Origin: Artocarpus heterophyllus
Taxonomy: Eukaryota; Streptophyta; Magnoliopsida; Rosales; Moraceae
Length of the DNA stretch: 64,000 nucleotides
Direction: 5' to 3'
Assembly: GCA_025403435.1 (NCBI GenBank)
Contig: CM046344.1
Coordinates: 20,441,652 to 20,505,651, forward strand
Shown: positions 1 through 11,450 of the stretch, one piece after another
How the letters are laid out: each line of letters begins with the position of its first letter
Position numbering within the stretch: position 1 is the first letter of the stretch
The notes under the pieces: generated by a model
Told to the model about the DNA's origin: nothing
Seen by the model: the letters and a program-made list of their open reading frames with translations, nothing else
Database searches by the model: none
Made by a program: the position numbers and the translations under genes

Positions 1-700
1 CAATAAAAGTGACAAAGTACTTATACCCTCCTCGTGCCCGGATGTTCATTGGTCCGCAAACATCACTATGCAAAAGTTCTAGAACCCCTTTAGCCCTTTT
101 GCCCTTAGACCCGTATGGTCTTTTGGTCATTTTACCCTCTAAACAAAATTCACATTGAGGAATAGATTCCACCTTTAAGTGACTTAAAGGTCCATCCCTT
201 ACCAACCTTTGAATCCTGTTAGGTTAATATGACTAAGGTGCAAATGCCAAAGATAAGTTTTATTAGAGTGAGAAGTTTTAAGTCTTTTAGAGTTATTATC
301 ATTCATCTCAGCATTAAGCAGTAAATCCATCTTAGGTTTGATAAAATATAGATTATTTTGCATCCATCTAGAACAGATAAAAGATTTGTTTTTACGAATC
401 ACTACTTTATCATTAAAAGAAACCAAAGAGGAGTCTTTAAATAAACAGGCTACATAAATTAAATTCCTTTTAAATTTAGGAACATAAAAACAATCTCACA
501 AAATTAAATTTCTATAATTATCAAAGTAAAGATGGACGTCTCCCACTGCTTCCGCTAAGACCAAGGATCCATCGTCCATCCAAAGCGTGAAGTCTTCATA
601 TAGCAGACTTCTTGTTTCTTTGAACCCCTGCAGAGAAACACAAACATGATTAGTTGTACCGGAATCTATGACCCAAATATAACTGGATTCCTAAACCAAA
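1..700 (-). pseudogene. Copia protease, pre-integrase and start of integrase
   Basis: The minus strand encodes IWVIDSGTTNHVC around 632-676, with the protease active-site DSG at 666-658 intact. Next come the pre-integrase zinc-binding domain (LWHLHLSH, 199-426) and, at the window edge, the integrase start with HSDVCGPMN followed by YFVTFI. The pre-integrase frame ends early (GFKGW then stop) because the segment rc AACCTAACAGG lacks one base present in the second copy. Integrase residues beyond the first catalytic Asp region are outside the window. Confidence 0.82.
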
Positions 701-759
701 CAAGTTTCTAGATACAGAAGACCACACCTACCTTCTTTAGAAAGGAAGTCCTTGCAATA

Positions 760-1551
760 CTTTTTTATATGCCCGACCTTCCAACAGAAGAAGCACTTAA
801 GCTTCTTTGGGTTCTTCTTCTTCTTTTTCGTGCTCTTGGTGCTAGCAGGAATAGAAGACTTCCCATTCTTGGCCCGTTGTTTCTTTCCATTCCTAGAGTT
901 GGGATTGGAACCAGAAGTAGCTACAAAATTGGCCTCTCCACCTGTAGGAGACTCCCTGATCAGCAGTTCGAACTCCTGTAATTATTTCGTTAATTATGTT
1001 AAGGTCATATCCTGTCTATTGCTTAAATTAAAAGTAGCTCTAAATGGAATAAATTCCTTTGATAGAGTTTCAAATACCATAGTCTTTTAAGTTTCAGCAT
1101 CAATGTCAACACCATTGGTTTGAGCCTCAGCGAGGTAACCCATGACCTACATCTTGTGCTCCTTTACAGATGTCCTCGGTCTCTGTTTATAGTTTAAGAG
1201 TTTCCGAAGTGCTCCTTGCCTCTTTGTTATGGCCTGGCCTCCAAACATGTCTTCAAGATTATCCAAGATCTGCTTTGCAGTTTCATAATTTTCATGTTGA
1301 GCCTGCAGCACGTTATTCATGCTAGCCATAACATAACAGCAGGCCTGATCATTTGTATCTTTCCAGTGATCATACGCTTGGAATTGCTCATTAGTGGAGC
1401 CTCCCGTAGGCTCGAGAGGACAAGGGGTTGTCAGCACAAATTTCAGTTTCTCAAAGGAGAGGACAATATCCAAGTTCTGTTTCCAATCATTATAATTCTC
1501 TCCGGTTAATAGGTTTTTGTCAAGTATCGAAGATAAAGCGTTTTTAGACAT
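760..1551 (-). pseudogene. Copia gag with CCHC zinc knuckle, interrupted
   Basis: The gag protein forms the retrotransposon particle and binds its RNA. The frame starts at ATG 1,551 (MSKNALSSIL...) and contains the UBN2-type gag signature with NYNDWK and an LEDMFGG stretch. It stops early at about 1,148 after VKEHKM, where the other copy has a TTG leucine codon in place of TAG. Beyond the stop the homology continues: around 770-815 the minus strand encodes KLKCFFCWKVGHIKKYC, a CX2CX4HX4C zinc knuckle. The open frame upstream of 1,551 is leader and not part of the protein. The call is safe; the frame is broken. Confidence 0.85.
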
Positions 1552-3191
1552 TTTTAATATATAATAAAGAATCATATACCAAACATAAGCAAACATATCA
1601 TAATAATTTAGTAAGATAACACAATCATGTAAAAACATACAAATGTGTTTATGTGTAAAAACCTTGAAAATATCACAACCTTACAATGATAATTCCCAAC
1701 TTAAAATTCAACAAGCTCTTAGAGGAGTCATGCCAAATTCAATCAGGAACACGAATCCCCTCATGATTAATATATGCCATCCAAGACCCGTATGATCCAG
1801 CATATATTAATAATTGTTTCTTTGGCCATTAATTCTATTAACATAGCTCCTAGGGGAGATTAATAATAAAATTAACGTGAGTGTATAACCATCATTTCAA
1901 TATTTTATCCATGATCTATAATCACCACCTAGGGGTGTGCAGCCATAAATCATGCTAAAATACCTTATCCTCTCAGAGATCCAATCTGGTACATGATAGA
2001 AATCCCTTTCTAGGGGTTGGGATCACCATGTTCTTCCTATGGACCAACGATGGAGGCTGTAGGTTCTCTCTTCGAAAACCTTCTCCCGCTCAATCTTTTG
2101 AAATCAAGGTTTTATTTTAAGAGACATACATGAACAATTTTAATGTGAACGGCACTCCCTATTCTATATGACATATTATCAATATACATGGTAAATCATA
2201 TTATAATGTAGACAAGCAAAGCAATCAAGTAAAGTTACAAGCAAAATAATAAATAACTGTAATATTATGATTCCACCCTAGAGAATAAAAATCAAAGATT
2301 ACAAGAGAATAATCAAAACATATTATCGATTATTCATCCTTGAATCCTCAAGCTGTATTCTTCTTCATGCAATGTCTATCTTCAAGTCTTCAATCCTGTA
2401 TGAATCTAATACTTCATATTTTCAGTCATATTCAAATTTAATGTTTCTCAAAATTGTCCCAAAAATAAAATTAAAACTGCACCAAAAATTACTTTTTTGG
2501 AAAAATTTCTATCTCTCTGTTGGCAAGCCGATCTAGGTAATTGGCCTGCCGGTCATGACCCATCGGCCTGTCGATCTTCATAGATCGGCCTACCGATTCA
2601 CGACAGATCGGCTTGCCGAACTAGAAGTTTGGCCTGCCGCTAGAGCCATCTAATTTTTGCCCCTCTAACGGCCTGTCGAACCTCACATCTGACCTGCCGA
2701 ACTGGAGAGTTCGGCATGCCGATCGAGCAGAAATCACCCTTTTCAAAAAATACAATTTTTAATGTAATTCATCAATTTTATTTTCAACAATTCAAAAACA
2801 TAAAATTAGAGACTCAGGTAATACCTAAAAGCGCCATTATCCATCTTCTAGATCCGTCTTCTCCAAATAATTATTTTATTACAAAATTCTTAGAAATTTA
2901 AAATTAAATAATAATTCCTAGACGGAGATGATAGTCAGCCATCTAATTACATGAAAAACCTAGATACACATTCTAACCTCTAAGAAACCAGAACCGGTAT
3001 AAATTAATTAATTAATCATTTAATCTACCATAATTAATCAATGAACATTTACCACATAATCCATGACAACATAAAATTATATAGAAACCTAGAGTGCCAA
3101 CTCTCTATAAAATTAAATTCAAGCATAGGGGAGATTAAGATTATAAAAATTATACATATAGTATGATCACAACTCGTAAATTTATGTAAAA
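1552..3191 (-). other. Untranslated leader of the left Copia element, with a dyad array
   Basis: This is 1.6 kb between the primer-binding site and the gag ATG, with no long open frame in the sense direction. The same leader occurs in the plus-strand copy from 32,255 to 33,769. Its middle holds nine interrupted palindromes (core GGC-N2-GCC, full form near TCGGC-N2-GCCGA) starting at 2522, 2543, 2565, 2587, 2610, 2631, 2670, 2691 and 2713. Apart from one gap of 39 bp they are 21-23 bp apart. A long leader is common in large plant Copia elements; the phased array is not a feature I know from a named family. Confidence 0.75.
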
Positions 3192-3211
3192 ACCATGTCT
3201 CTGATACCAAT
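3192..3211 (-). other. Primer-binding site for initiator tRNA-Met
   Basis: Immediately inside the LTR end the minus strand reads TTGGTATCAGAGACATGG. The first 11 bases of TGGTATCAGAGA fit the usual plant Copia site TGGTATCAGAGC, complementary to the 3' end of initiator tRNA-Met, with a mismatch at the twelfth. Its position fixes the LTR boundary at 3,212. Confidence 0.85.
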
Positions 3212-5210
3212 TGTTAGAAAAATAATACGCAGCAGAATTTTAAAAATTTTATATCAGAGTATTTTTCAAAACACAAGTTTGACACGCTAGATGCATAAAT
3301 TAACCAGATCTTACTAACCTTTGAATGACGAAGAACTCCCTCAATCTATGAAGAGAAGTAACGTTCTAGAAGAGCCTCAACCAACTGGTCTTCTTTGCTA
3401 TTCTCTATCCACAATCGGAGTGAGTGTGGGCTCACACGTATAGCTCTTCCACCAGGTGACTCTCCTTCCAACCAATTAAAGAACCCAACGCTAATGTTTG
3501 TGATTTGTGAACAAGAGCTCTCAGGAAGTTTCAGATTCTCATCAACAGAATATCACTCTTAATCTCTCAATTAATCTGAATAACTTATGAGACTCACTTC
3601 CTATTTATAGAGGTTGGGTCTAGGGTCAATCCTTATCTGATTAGGTCTCAAAAATTCAAAACAGAATCAAATTTGGATCAATATCTCATGAAATCAGCGT
3701 AAAAATATGTGATCCTTTTTTCGCGTATCGGCAGGCCGAACTTGCCCTATTGGCAGGCCAAACTTGAGGATCGGCATGCTGAACTGCCAAAACAATCTCT
3801 TTTATTTTCCACCCGAGATTCTATAGGATAAAGTCTCAGTTTTAATTCAAATAACCCAATAGAAAAGTTATCTAATTAAAATAACTTTATCTATATAATC
3901 TCTAAGAAAATAAATGAATTCCTAATAATTCTACAAGTTTATCTTGATTTAATTTATTCAAAAGTAAATCAACCTGTAAACAGACAAGAATTATCTGATC
4001 CCAATAATTCAACAAGTTTATCTTGAATTAATTTTATCACAAAATTAATTCAACCGATAAACAGACATGGATTATTTGATTCTTCTGAATTTCAACCAAT
4101 CTAATAAATCTGACATAAGTCACCAATTATTGGAAAAGCGTGTCGTATCATTACAGGCTGTTGTGGGCTAGAAAAGGAGACTAAATGGACCTATATAGTT
4201 AAAGCTCCCGATAATAATGAAACCCAATATCTCAGATATACATTTCATAATTATCAACTCCAACGCTACTCCACTAAAAGCTTGGAGCTGCACTCTCGAA
4301 CTATATAGAATTACAAAGCCCTTATAGCAAAGTCTCCATGACATATCATAATGTATCGTATCCCCATAGGATTATCCATAATCGGTTTAAGGACAAGTTC
4401 TGTCTTACCTTCCTGATTATTTTTATCTTACTTTCTATTATCTCACCATCGAAAAACTTACCATCCAAAGACGGTGTACCATTCGGTTATACCTATGTAT
4501 CCAAATGGTTAAGCGCTCCAGTTTTTCAATTATAGAATAATGCATATAAGAGGATATCACTACTCCTAAAGAGGAGCTATGGATTTCATATCTATGAATA
4601 ACAGGTCTACGCTATCAAGAGTCACGCTTCCAACGTACCAGCATGCATACCACTATTAAGATGTGGGTGTCACCCTTTGGTAAATCAAAAGACAAAAGTC
4701 AAGACAACGGGCCAACTATTCATCTCAAGATTAAGATACAATACAAATGATTATTTAAAGTGAATCGATTTGCTGAGACAGAATTATTAATCCAAATCAA
4801 TTCACTTTATGTCCCGATCTAACACATCGTCACCTATGACAATGTGCCAATGTTTCTTTCACAGAGTCCACCTCTGATGGTCAAGACAAACCATCTCCCA
4901 ATAGAGATATAGATAACATAACAATCTTTACATGAATAAAGTGCCCAACTTTATTCCCTCGATTGCAGATCTTATGATTTAGACTGTCACCTTAAGAATT
5001 GTGTCTTTTGCATAATTTGTCCATCATATGCCCAATTCTTAAAGGTTTAGACCGACAGTCTTAGACTTTTGTTTGCTTAACATACATTCAACAAATATGA
5101 ACGTAAAGAGGACAAGATTTGGTATGTAAACAATAAATAAATTCTTTATTGATAAAAATGTCTCCAAAAACTTATTACATTTTTACTCCTTAGGGCATAC
5201 ATGTCTAACA
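3212..5210 (-). repeat. 5' LTR of the left Copia element
   Basis: On the minus strand this block begins TGTTAGACATG (at 5,210) and ends TTTCTAACA (at 3,212), so it has the TG...CA ends of an LTR, and it is followed directly by a primer-binding site. At about 2.0 kb it is long for a Copia LTR. Two other copies occur in the window on plus: 36,111-37,890 (lacks the first ~150 bp) and 60,112-61,095 (5' half only). It contains three GGC-N2-GCC dyads at 3,730, 3,752 and 3,773 of the kind found in the leader. The small open frame at 4,338-4,535 lies inside the LTR and has no recognisable product. Confidence 0.88.
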
Positions 5211-6166
5211 GTTTAGCCTACTGGTCTGGCAAAGTTTGCCCTGTTGGTCTATAAGGTTCGGCATGTCAATCTATGGGGTTCGGCCGATGGGTTTGGCTGA
5301 TGGGTCCGGCCTATCGATTAGCAAGGCCGGCCTACCCACAGAATAATTTCTAGAAATACAATTTTCCATTTTCAAAGGTTTTAAGTTTTAAAACTCAATC
5401 TGACCCAAATGCATGAAAACTATGAAATATCACAGCTAAATGCTTATAGGTCATTCTTCTCAAAATTTTCATGCTCAACATACAAATCTAAACTAAAAAT
5501 CAAAACTTTTCAAAACTAACTCAAAACTCATTTTAAACAAAGATTTATATAAATCAAGCTTCAAAAACATAGTATAATTACCCACAAATATCAAACACAC
5601 ATTTTTTCACAAATCTCATGCCAAAACACAAATTTAAATCAAAGTTTAAGCTTAGAAAACCTTGCCTCAAACTTGAAGAAAACTAGTGATTTTGCTTGTA
5701 AAAATCCCTTATCTTTGTTTTGTGAATCTAGTGAGAAAAATAAGTTGAAGGTGTTATTTGATTTTCTTCTTAGGTCTCCCTTGATTGAGCCACAGTGGAA
5801 GTAAGAAAGAGAAGGAAGAAGATGAAGAGCAGGGAGAGAAAGGGAGAGACGAGAGTGAGAAAAGAGGGAAAAGGAAAAGAGAAAGAAAAGACAGATGGGA
5901 CAAAAGGGATGGGAGCAAATGACAATCAACTCTCCTTCAGAGACTTTGAGTCTAATAAGGCCAAATGGCATTTTTTGTAATTAAATGAAAGTTCCAAGGA
6001 TATTTTGGTTAATATACTAAATAGGTATAGAAAAATTTTAGAAAATTTGAAAATAGACAGAAATAAATAATGTAGAATAGATTTAGATGAAATAAAAATT
6101 TTAATTGGCACATTAATAATTAATTTAATCATAATGATACCCGTTAGAAAAATAATTGGTGTCACA
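5211..6166. repeat. LTR-like remnant against the Copia insertion
   Basis: The right end (about 5,926-6,166) matches the right end of the solo LTR at 38,054-40,413: both run through an AT-rich stretch containing ttttagaaaatttgaaaat or close to it and finish in ggtgtcaca. The left part has diverged, or is of other origin, and begins right at the Copia LTR boundary with a series of GGC-N2-GCC-like dyads (5,215-5,336). At 6,167 the sequence switches without a gap into Tat-type gag. The simplest reading is an old LTR inserted in or fused to that element, with its left part interrupted by the Copia insertion. A purine-rich tract (5,800-5,900) yields spurious open frames. Confidence 0.55.
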
Positions 6167-7510
6167 ATGAATTATATGGAAGGTTACATTGACAATGATG
6201 CGGTGGCTCCAATTCTTGAAGGGCTCCAAAAAGGAGATATGTTGAAGACGATTTGTAAGAAACAACCAAAGACCATTGCAGTCCATGCAATCGGAGCATA
6301 AAAATTTATCAGCTTTGAAGAGTACATGCAAAATCAGAAAGACAACCCCGAGTGGATACATCAAAAGACAATGGAGAATGTAAAATATCAGAAGAAGCTA
6401 AGGGAGTAAAGCAAAGGATCAGAAGTTGGAGGCACAATCAAATACAAGTACAAAGCCTTGACATAAAAGTTTCAACCTTATACACCACCAGATATAGAGA
6501 GGAATTACACACCATTGAATTCAACAAGGGAGTAGATCCTAATGCAGATTTAGCATCGAAACTTGTTGACTCCCCTAGCACTGATGAAAAGAGACCCGAA
6601 AAAAAGGGACCAGACTAAATATTGTCACTTCTACAAAGATCATGGCCATGACACTTCAAGTTGTTTTTAGCTGAAAGGGAAGATAGAGTCACTTCTTCAA
6701 CAAGGCCAGTTGTAAGAGATTGTGGAGAGAATAACAGCAGAAAGAAGAATATCACCCTCAACAACACGACAGGCAACAATTGTGCAAGGGGGAAGCAACC
6801 CAATAGGAGAACCGAGTAATGTTAAGACAATCTTTAAAGGACTAGAAACCAAAGACTCCATGTGAGCACAAAAGCAATATGCGTGAGAAGTTGAGGGTGT
6901 TGAGAATGGCCATGATATCAATATGATCGAGCATGTGGCCAAGGTTTAAAAAATAGAGAACGTAGTAACAACCTTCTCTGATGTAGAAGCACTAAAGTTA
7001 CTTCATCTACATAATGATATCATAGTTGCATCTTTTTTAATAGAGAACAGTCTAGTCCATGGGATTTTGATCAACAATGGGAGTTCAACTGACATATTAT
7101 TCAAAAATGCATTAACCAAGATTAATCTGCAAGCAAAGTTGTCCCTTGTCAAGACCTCGCTTCATGGATTCATTAGGGTTTGTGGTCATTCTGAGGGTAT
7201 GATAACACTTCCACTAATGTTGACAGATAGGGATGCACAAACAAAAAGAATGAACTTTTTAGTAGCCGACCAACCTTCATATTACAATGCTACCACTGGT
7301 GAGGGTGATAACCTCATCATATCATCTAATCATAAAATTCCCAATGAGAATGGTGTTGTTGGAATGGTGATCAGAATTCATAAAGAAGCTTGGATATGCA
7401 TTATTAAGGTGATCAATGGAAAGATTGAGTCATTCGGGAAGGAGATGGTTTCTACAATCTACCAAATAGATGAAGATTTGCCCATAGAATTTTTGGAGAT
7501 CCACAAATAA
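6167..7510 (+). pseudogene. Ty3/Gypsy (Tat-type) gag and protease, decayed
   Basis: One frame from 6,167 reads as plant Gypsy gag: GLQKGDMLKTICKKQPKT, YTPPDIERNYTPLNSTRE, then the hallmark KYCHFYKDHGHDTSSC. From about 7,040 follows the pepsin-like retroviral protease: LINNGSSTDILF, LVKTSLHGFIRVCGHSEG, MNFLVADQPSYYN and a KIPNENGVVGMV segment equivalent to the family's KFPTxxGVG. The frame has at least seven in-frame TAA/TAG codons, several where the family has Gln (for example CF*LK). The catalytic Asp is Asn (usual form VDNGSSAD). After about 7,510 the coding stops, and RT, RNase H and integrase are absent. Dead element. Confidence 0.82.
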
Positions 7511-8039
7511 GTCAAACTTTGATGTTCAATAAATAATACGCTTGTTTTTAATATTTTTTATTTTGATGTGTCACCAAGTTTGTTAGGCAAAGAATATTAT
7601 TAATAAATAAAGTTAAAGTGTTTGTTGAAAAATTTCTTCTTTCAATATTTTTTTCTCATGTTACATAATACGACAAAGAAAATGGGGGACAAATGAGGAG
7701 AACAAAGTAAAGAAACGATTAATTCGTTAGGCTGGACAAAATAAAAAAAAAAAAAAAAAAAAATCAATTCGGCATGTCTGAGTTGACTAAGTTTAGCAAG
7801 ATTAAACAAAATAAGAAAAAAATGAATTCGATGGGTCCAAATTGTACAAGCTTATCAGGATTGAACATAATTAAACAAAAAAGGACTAATTTGACAGGTC
7901 TAAATTGTATACGTTCAACAAGATTGAACAGAAGTAAAAAAAAAAAAAAAAAAAAAAAGAGAGGTCAATTCGACAGGACCAAATATAACACTAATGATAA
8001 AATGATAAAAAGAATAACTTTATTGCGGGAAAAAGAAAT
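7511..8039. repeat. Spacer with a degenerate A-tailed tandem repeat
   Basis: Four to five units begin at about 7,720, 7,766, 7,825, 7,888 and 7,967. Each starts AATTCG or AATTTG, continues with a GACAGGTCTAAATTGTA-like and an AAGATTGAACA-like segment, and ends in a run of A of variable length (up to about 20). Unit length ranges from 46 to 79 bp, mainly because of the A runs. The 93-codon open frame here is a by-product of the repeat. No gene. Confidence 0.7.
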
Positions 8040-10900
8040 ACCAAAATTTGCATAAAGAAAGTAATAGGGGATAAACAAAGCAAGACAACATAAAAGCAAA
8101 GCACGAGTTCAGCAATAAAAGTAAAAGGCTGTATGAATCATTTTCAGCACCTGGAGGATCGTGACTTGGTAGCCTCTGCAAATCCTTGATTGGGTCAATT
8201 ATTTCTTCTTCATTCTTGATTTCAGGTCCATTTGAATGAGAGCGCGCTAAAGGTGTACAAGGAGTTGTGGATCCGTCACGAGAATAAAGCTCAAAAGGGT
8301 TGAAATGGAAGTCAAGGTCAAGTTTAATCCTACAATTGTGGAAAGTAGTAGATTTTTTTCCCCAGTCAAAGCCATCCCAAAATTCTTTATCAAGCTTATC
8401 GGATTTCTTGAAATCATCTATAGCTTTGCGTGGCTTCTTCAAATATAGTATATAAGTTGAAGAGGTTAAGTCGGCAAGTTCATTCTGGGCGGCTGCAAAA
8501 CTAGTGTGAGCAAGCTTTTGTCTTCCTTTACACCTTCAAGCTCAGATTGAATGGTCTCTAATTGCTTTTGAGACTCGTCGAACTTTCTCTTGAGTTCATT
8601 CTTTTCCTTTCAAGCCTACTTCAAAGTTTTTTTGTCCTTGGTATAAGAAATGAGATTCTTGTACTTAGTCTCCCAATCACTTGCAATTTGTTTGGACTCA
8701 AGTAATTCACGATTCATATTCTTCAAGTCCTTACGGGCTTTATCGAGTTTCAGTACTATTTTAGTAGCTTCGTTGAACATGTCGCAAGCATGGGCATTGG
8801 AGATGGCAAGGTCAAAAACGAGCTCAAAAAAATGTTAAAAGTGCTCGAAGGTGAGATCCAAGCACCAAGGTGCATGGGATCGATATCAAAGTGCTTAGAA
8901 TTCCTAAGCAACAAGCGGCCGAACGAATTCCAATTAATTGGGAGAGAGAAAAATACCTCAAAAGCATGATGTTTATTCGCTTCACATACTCAAAAATATT
9001 CTTGCATTTTGATATGGTTAATACGATCTAGAGATGCAAGTTTGTGCAGTGACTCTATAATGGAGACATAACAAGGATCGATTTGAATTAGGACAAGCTC
9101 ATGATTCAAGGCCACAATGGAAGGAGTTACTAGCGATTTGGAATGCTGTCCGAAAGATTCTTTGACAAATTATGAAGGAGGGAATGGTCCTTTGCTTTTA
9201 TGAGTTCCATGACTAGTCGAAATAGAATGCTTCGAATGATAAGAAGGGAGGTTATTGTAATATTTATGTCTCTTGGCACGCTCTATCAAAGCCTCGAGAT
9301 CATAATTTGGTTGTTTCGAGGGGTCAAAGTTTTTTCTTTCTTGAACACAAGGCTTCTCATAACGAGCGGAGCATTCCCTTGACTTGTTTTTTATGGTCTG
9401 AGTGTGGTTAATCATTTTGTCTGCCTGCCATATCTGCAAAATGAGAGAGAGAGAGACAAAGAGAATAAAAAATAAACAACAGCTAATGGAAAAAGGAGTA
9501 TCCACTTATTAAATCCATCTCCGATTAAGTTAGCGGAAAGCAATCCAAGATCAGATTATCCATGAATGGTTCTAAGTCAGAAAAAGAATAATTTGGGTCT
9601 GAAGACGACCAATCACCATCTAAAGGATATTTTTCAGTGATGAATTAGGAAGCCCCGCTGAAGAATGTTAAGTGTCAAGAGTTCGGGGCGAATATGAAGA
9701 TGAAGCCACAATGTCTAAAAACCAATATGTATAGAGAACATCTTTTGTGAGAAGATTTGAGACACTCTTAATTGAGGAATCGACTTTTTTGGCAATATCA
9801 ACGTTTCTAAGTACTTGCTTTGACAAGTTGCTTTCCAAGTCCTTGTGAAAAAACTTTTGAAAGATTAAAAGTATACGGGTTGGATTGCGAAATCCCAGTT
9901 TTATTAGCAATGAGCCATGAATTTCTCCAATTCCTTTCCTTATCCTGACAATCTTCAATGATGTTCAGTTGGGCCAAGCTTTGAAAAAGTTAGAATAGAG
10001 ATGTTTAGTGGACTTATCCAAATAATGACTACGCTAGAACTCATCAACAATTAAGTCACCCAATCCTAGCATCCACCAAAGTATAAAGCTAGCAGTCATC
10101 AATCGGTATGAGTTTGGACAAATTTGTCCGATTGATAGATTACAACTAATGAGGACGACATAAATGAAAGGATGAAGGTTGAGTTTCTTTTGGAAACGGA
10201 AGACGGACCTTGGCGTTGGTTGGGATTTGGTAGTGTATAAAAGTAGGCTTGACGATGACTCCGATGCACCTTCCAAGACGTTCACATGCTCAGTGTCAAA
10301 ACTATTCTCAACATTTTCGTGTTTAATTTTGTCATTTTCAGGTTCGTTATTTTCCCAGGATCCAAGCATTATCACGTCATTAGTTTTCACATCTGACTTT
10401 TCTTTAGCATTTTTCTTCAAATTTTGTTGCACAATATTATGAACTAGAGAAATGCAAGGGGTTTTGGAGAGATTGAACTTCAAAGTCGTCTTTTTCTTCT
10501 TCGGAGAGAGTAAGCAAGTAAGCAGCATATTTGTGATCATGAATCTCTTTCATATTTTCTATGTACCTATCATTCACATAGATTTGATTGTAAGGGCTAG
10601 GCACATACAAAGAGTCAACTCAAGAAGAATTGGAAGAACTTTCTTCAACATAAGTGACTTGCACTCGTTTGGGGTGGCATTTGGAACGATTAAAGATCAT
10701 ATCTTCCCCCAACATAGTCGGCAGCGTTTCCCACAGGCTTTGATGTCAGTTGGACACTAACATTCCTGACGTTGAAAGCTTTCTTCTTGGCCAACTTATT
10801 AACATCCATGTTGTTAAAGACCAATTGAAGCGTAATCATACGAGAATTATGTGCTTGGTTTGATAATGTGCAGAAGAAAGACTTGCAACTAAATGCACGA
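8040..10900 (-). pseudogene. Antisense extra ORF (aORF) of the Tat-type element
   Basis: The minus strand carries several broken frames that read as one decayed protein. Near 10,040-10,180 is LHPFIYVVLISCNLSIGQICPNSYRLM, resembling the plant 'putative gypsy type transposon' domain (PF04195-like), in which an HPF...LxxPNxxR pattern recurs. Next come acidic, Lys/Ser-rich stretches and a segment with SREYSARYEKP-like sequence. Between 8,500 and 8,840 is a Glu/Lys-rich coiled-coil region (KARKDLKNMNRELLESK). Some Tat/Retand elements are known to carry such an additional ORF antisense between pol and the 3' LTR, which fits this position. Frames are broken by shifts and stops. The function of the intact protein is not known. 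Confidence 0.6.
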
Positions 10901-11339
10901 AGATATTACAAGGTCTAAAGCTCCAAGCAAGGAAGACCAGCAAAATGAAGAAACCCAACTAAACCCAAAAAAATTGCAACTTATCAAAGTTGAGCTTGAA
11001 CGAAGGAAATAGGAAGAGAAGAAGAGCAAAGTGGCAAATGGTATGAAAAAAGTAAACTAACCAAAAGGGTTGGTGGCAGAAGATTGTTATGATGAAGACT
11101 CCGGTACAAGGCAAGATATAGGCCAAAATAAACTTTTATGCAAAGTTCTACCGGAATTTTTGCCAGTAGGAAGTTGCAGAATTAATGGGGGAAGATTATT
11201 CGGAAATAATGAGCAAATTATGATTTGCAATCCTTGAAGATTTTAAAGAAATCCTCCCAATTTATTGCAATTCCAAAATAGGAAAAAAAAAATCTTCGGA
11301 CAATAAACAAAGGAGCACGGTAGATTTTGTTTTTTTAAA

Positions 11340-11450
11340 AAAGGTGTTCTGAATACACGTAGAAAAATGTTCAGAACGCACTAGAAAAAGTGTTCTGAAA
11401 ACACACAAAAAAAGTGTTCAAAATGCACAACAAAAGTGTTCGAAACCCCA
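11340..11450. repeat. 23-bp tandem repeat before the 3' LTR
   Basis: About five copies of a 21-25 bp unit begin at 11,344, 11,369, 11,391, 11,414 and 11,437. Consensus is near GTGTTCNGAAAACACA followed by a run of A; some units are self-complementary (GTGTTCTGAATACAC). The array lies directly before an A9G4 tract that could be the polypurine tract of the element. Confidence 0.75.

Larger units (their letters stand above)
1..5210 (-). mobile_element. Copia LTR retrotransposon, left part outside the window
   Basis: Reading leftward on the minus strand, the order is 5' LTR (5,210 to 3,212), primer-binding site (3,211 to 3,192), a 1.6 kb untranslated leader, gag (from 1,551), a CCHC zinc knuckle, an aspartic protease, the GAG-pre-integrase zinc-binding domain and the start of the integrase core at the window edge. 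This gag-PR-INT order is that of Ty1/Copia elements. RT, RNase H and the 3' LTR would lie to the left and cannot be seen. A second copy on the plus strand (32,255-37,890) aligns through leader, gag, PR and INT. Against that copy, this one has a premature stop in gag and a one-base deletion in the pre-integrase region, so it looks non-autonomous. The 5 bases outside the LTR are gttta (5,211-5,215); the matching duplication would be outside the window. Confidence 0.9.

Noticed and set aside
2520..2722. CRISPR-like interpretation of the evenly spaced dyads
   Set aside because: Plant nuclear retroelement context, diverged units, and no unique spacers of constant length between identical repeats.
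4338..4535. 65-codon frame in the Copia LTR, also open in the second copy (36,518-36,763)
   Set aside because: Conserved only because the LTR is; opposite to the element's sense direction and without a recognisable product.
5795..5980. Lys/Arg/Glu-rich frame resembling a coiled coil
   Set aside because: Produced by a purine-rich low-complexity tract within an LTR-like repeat.
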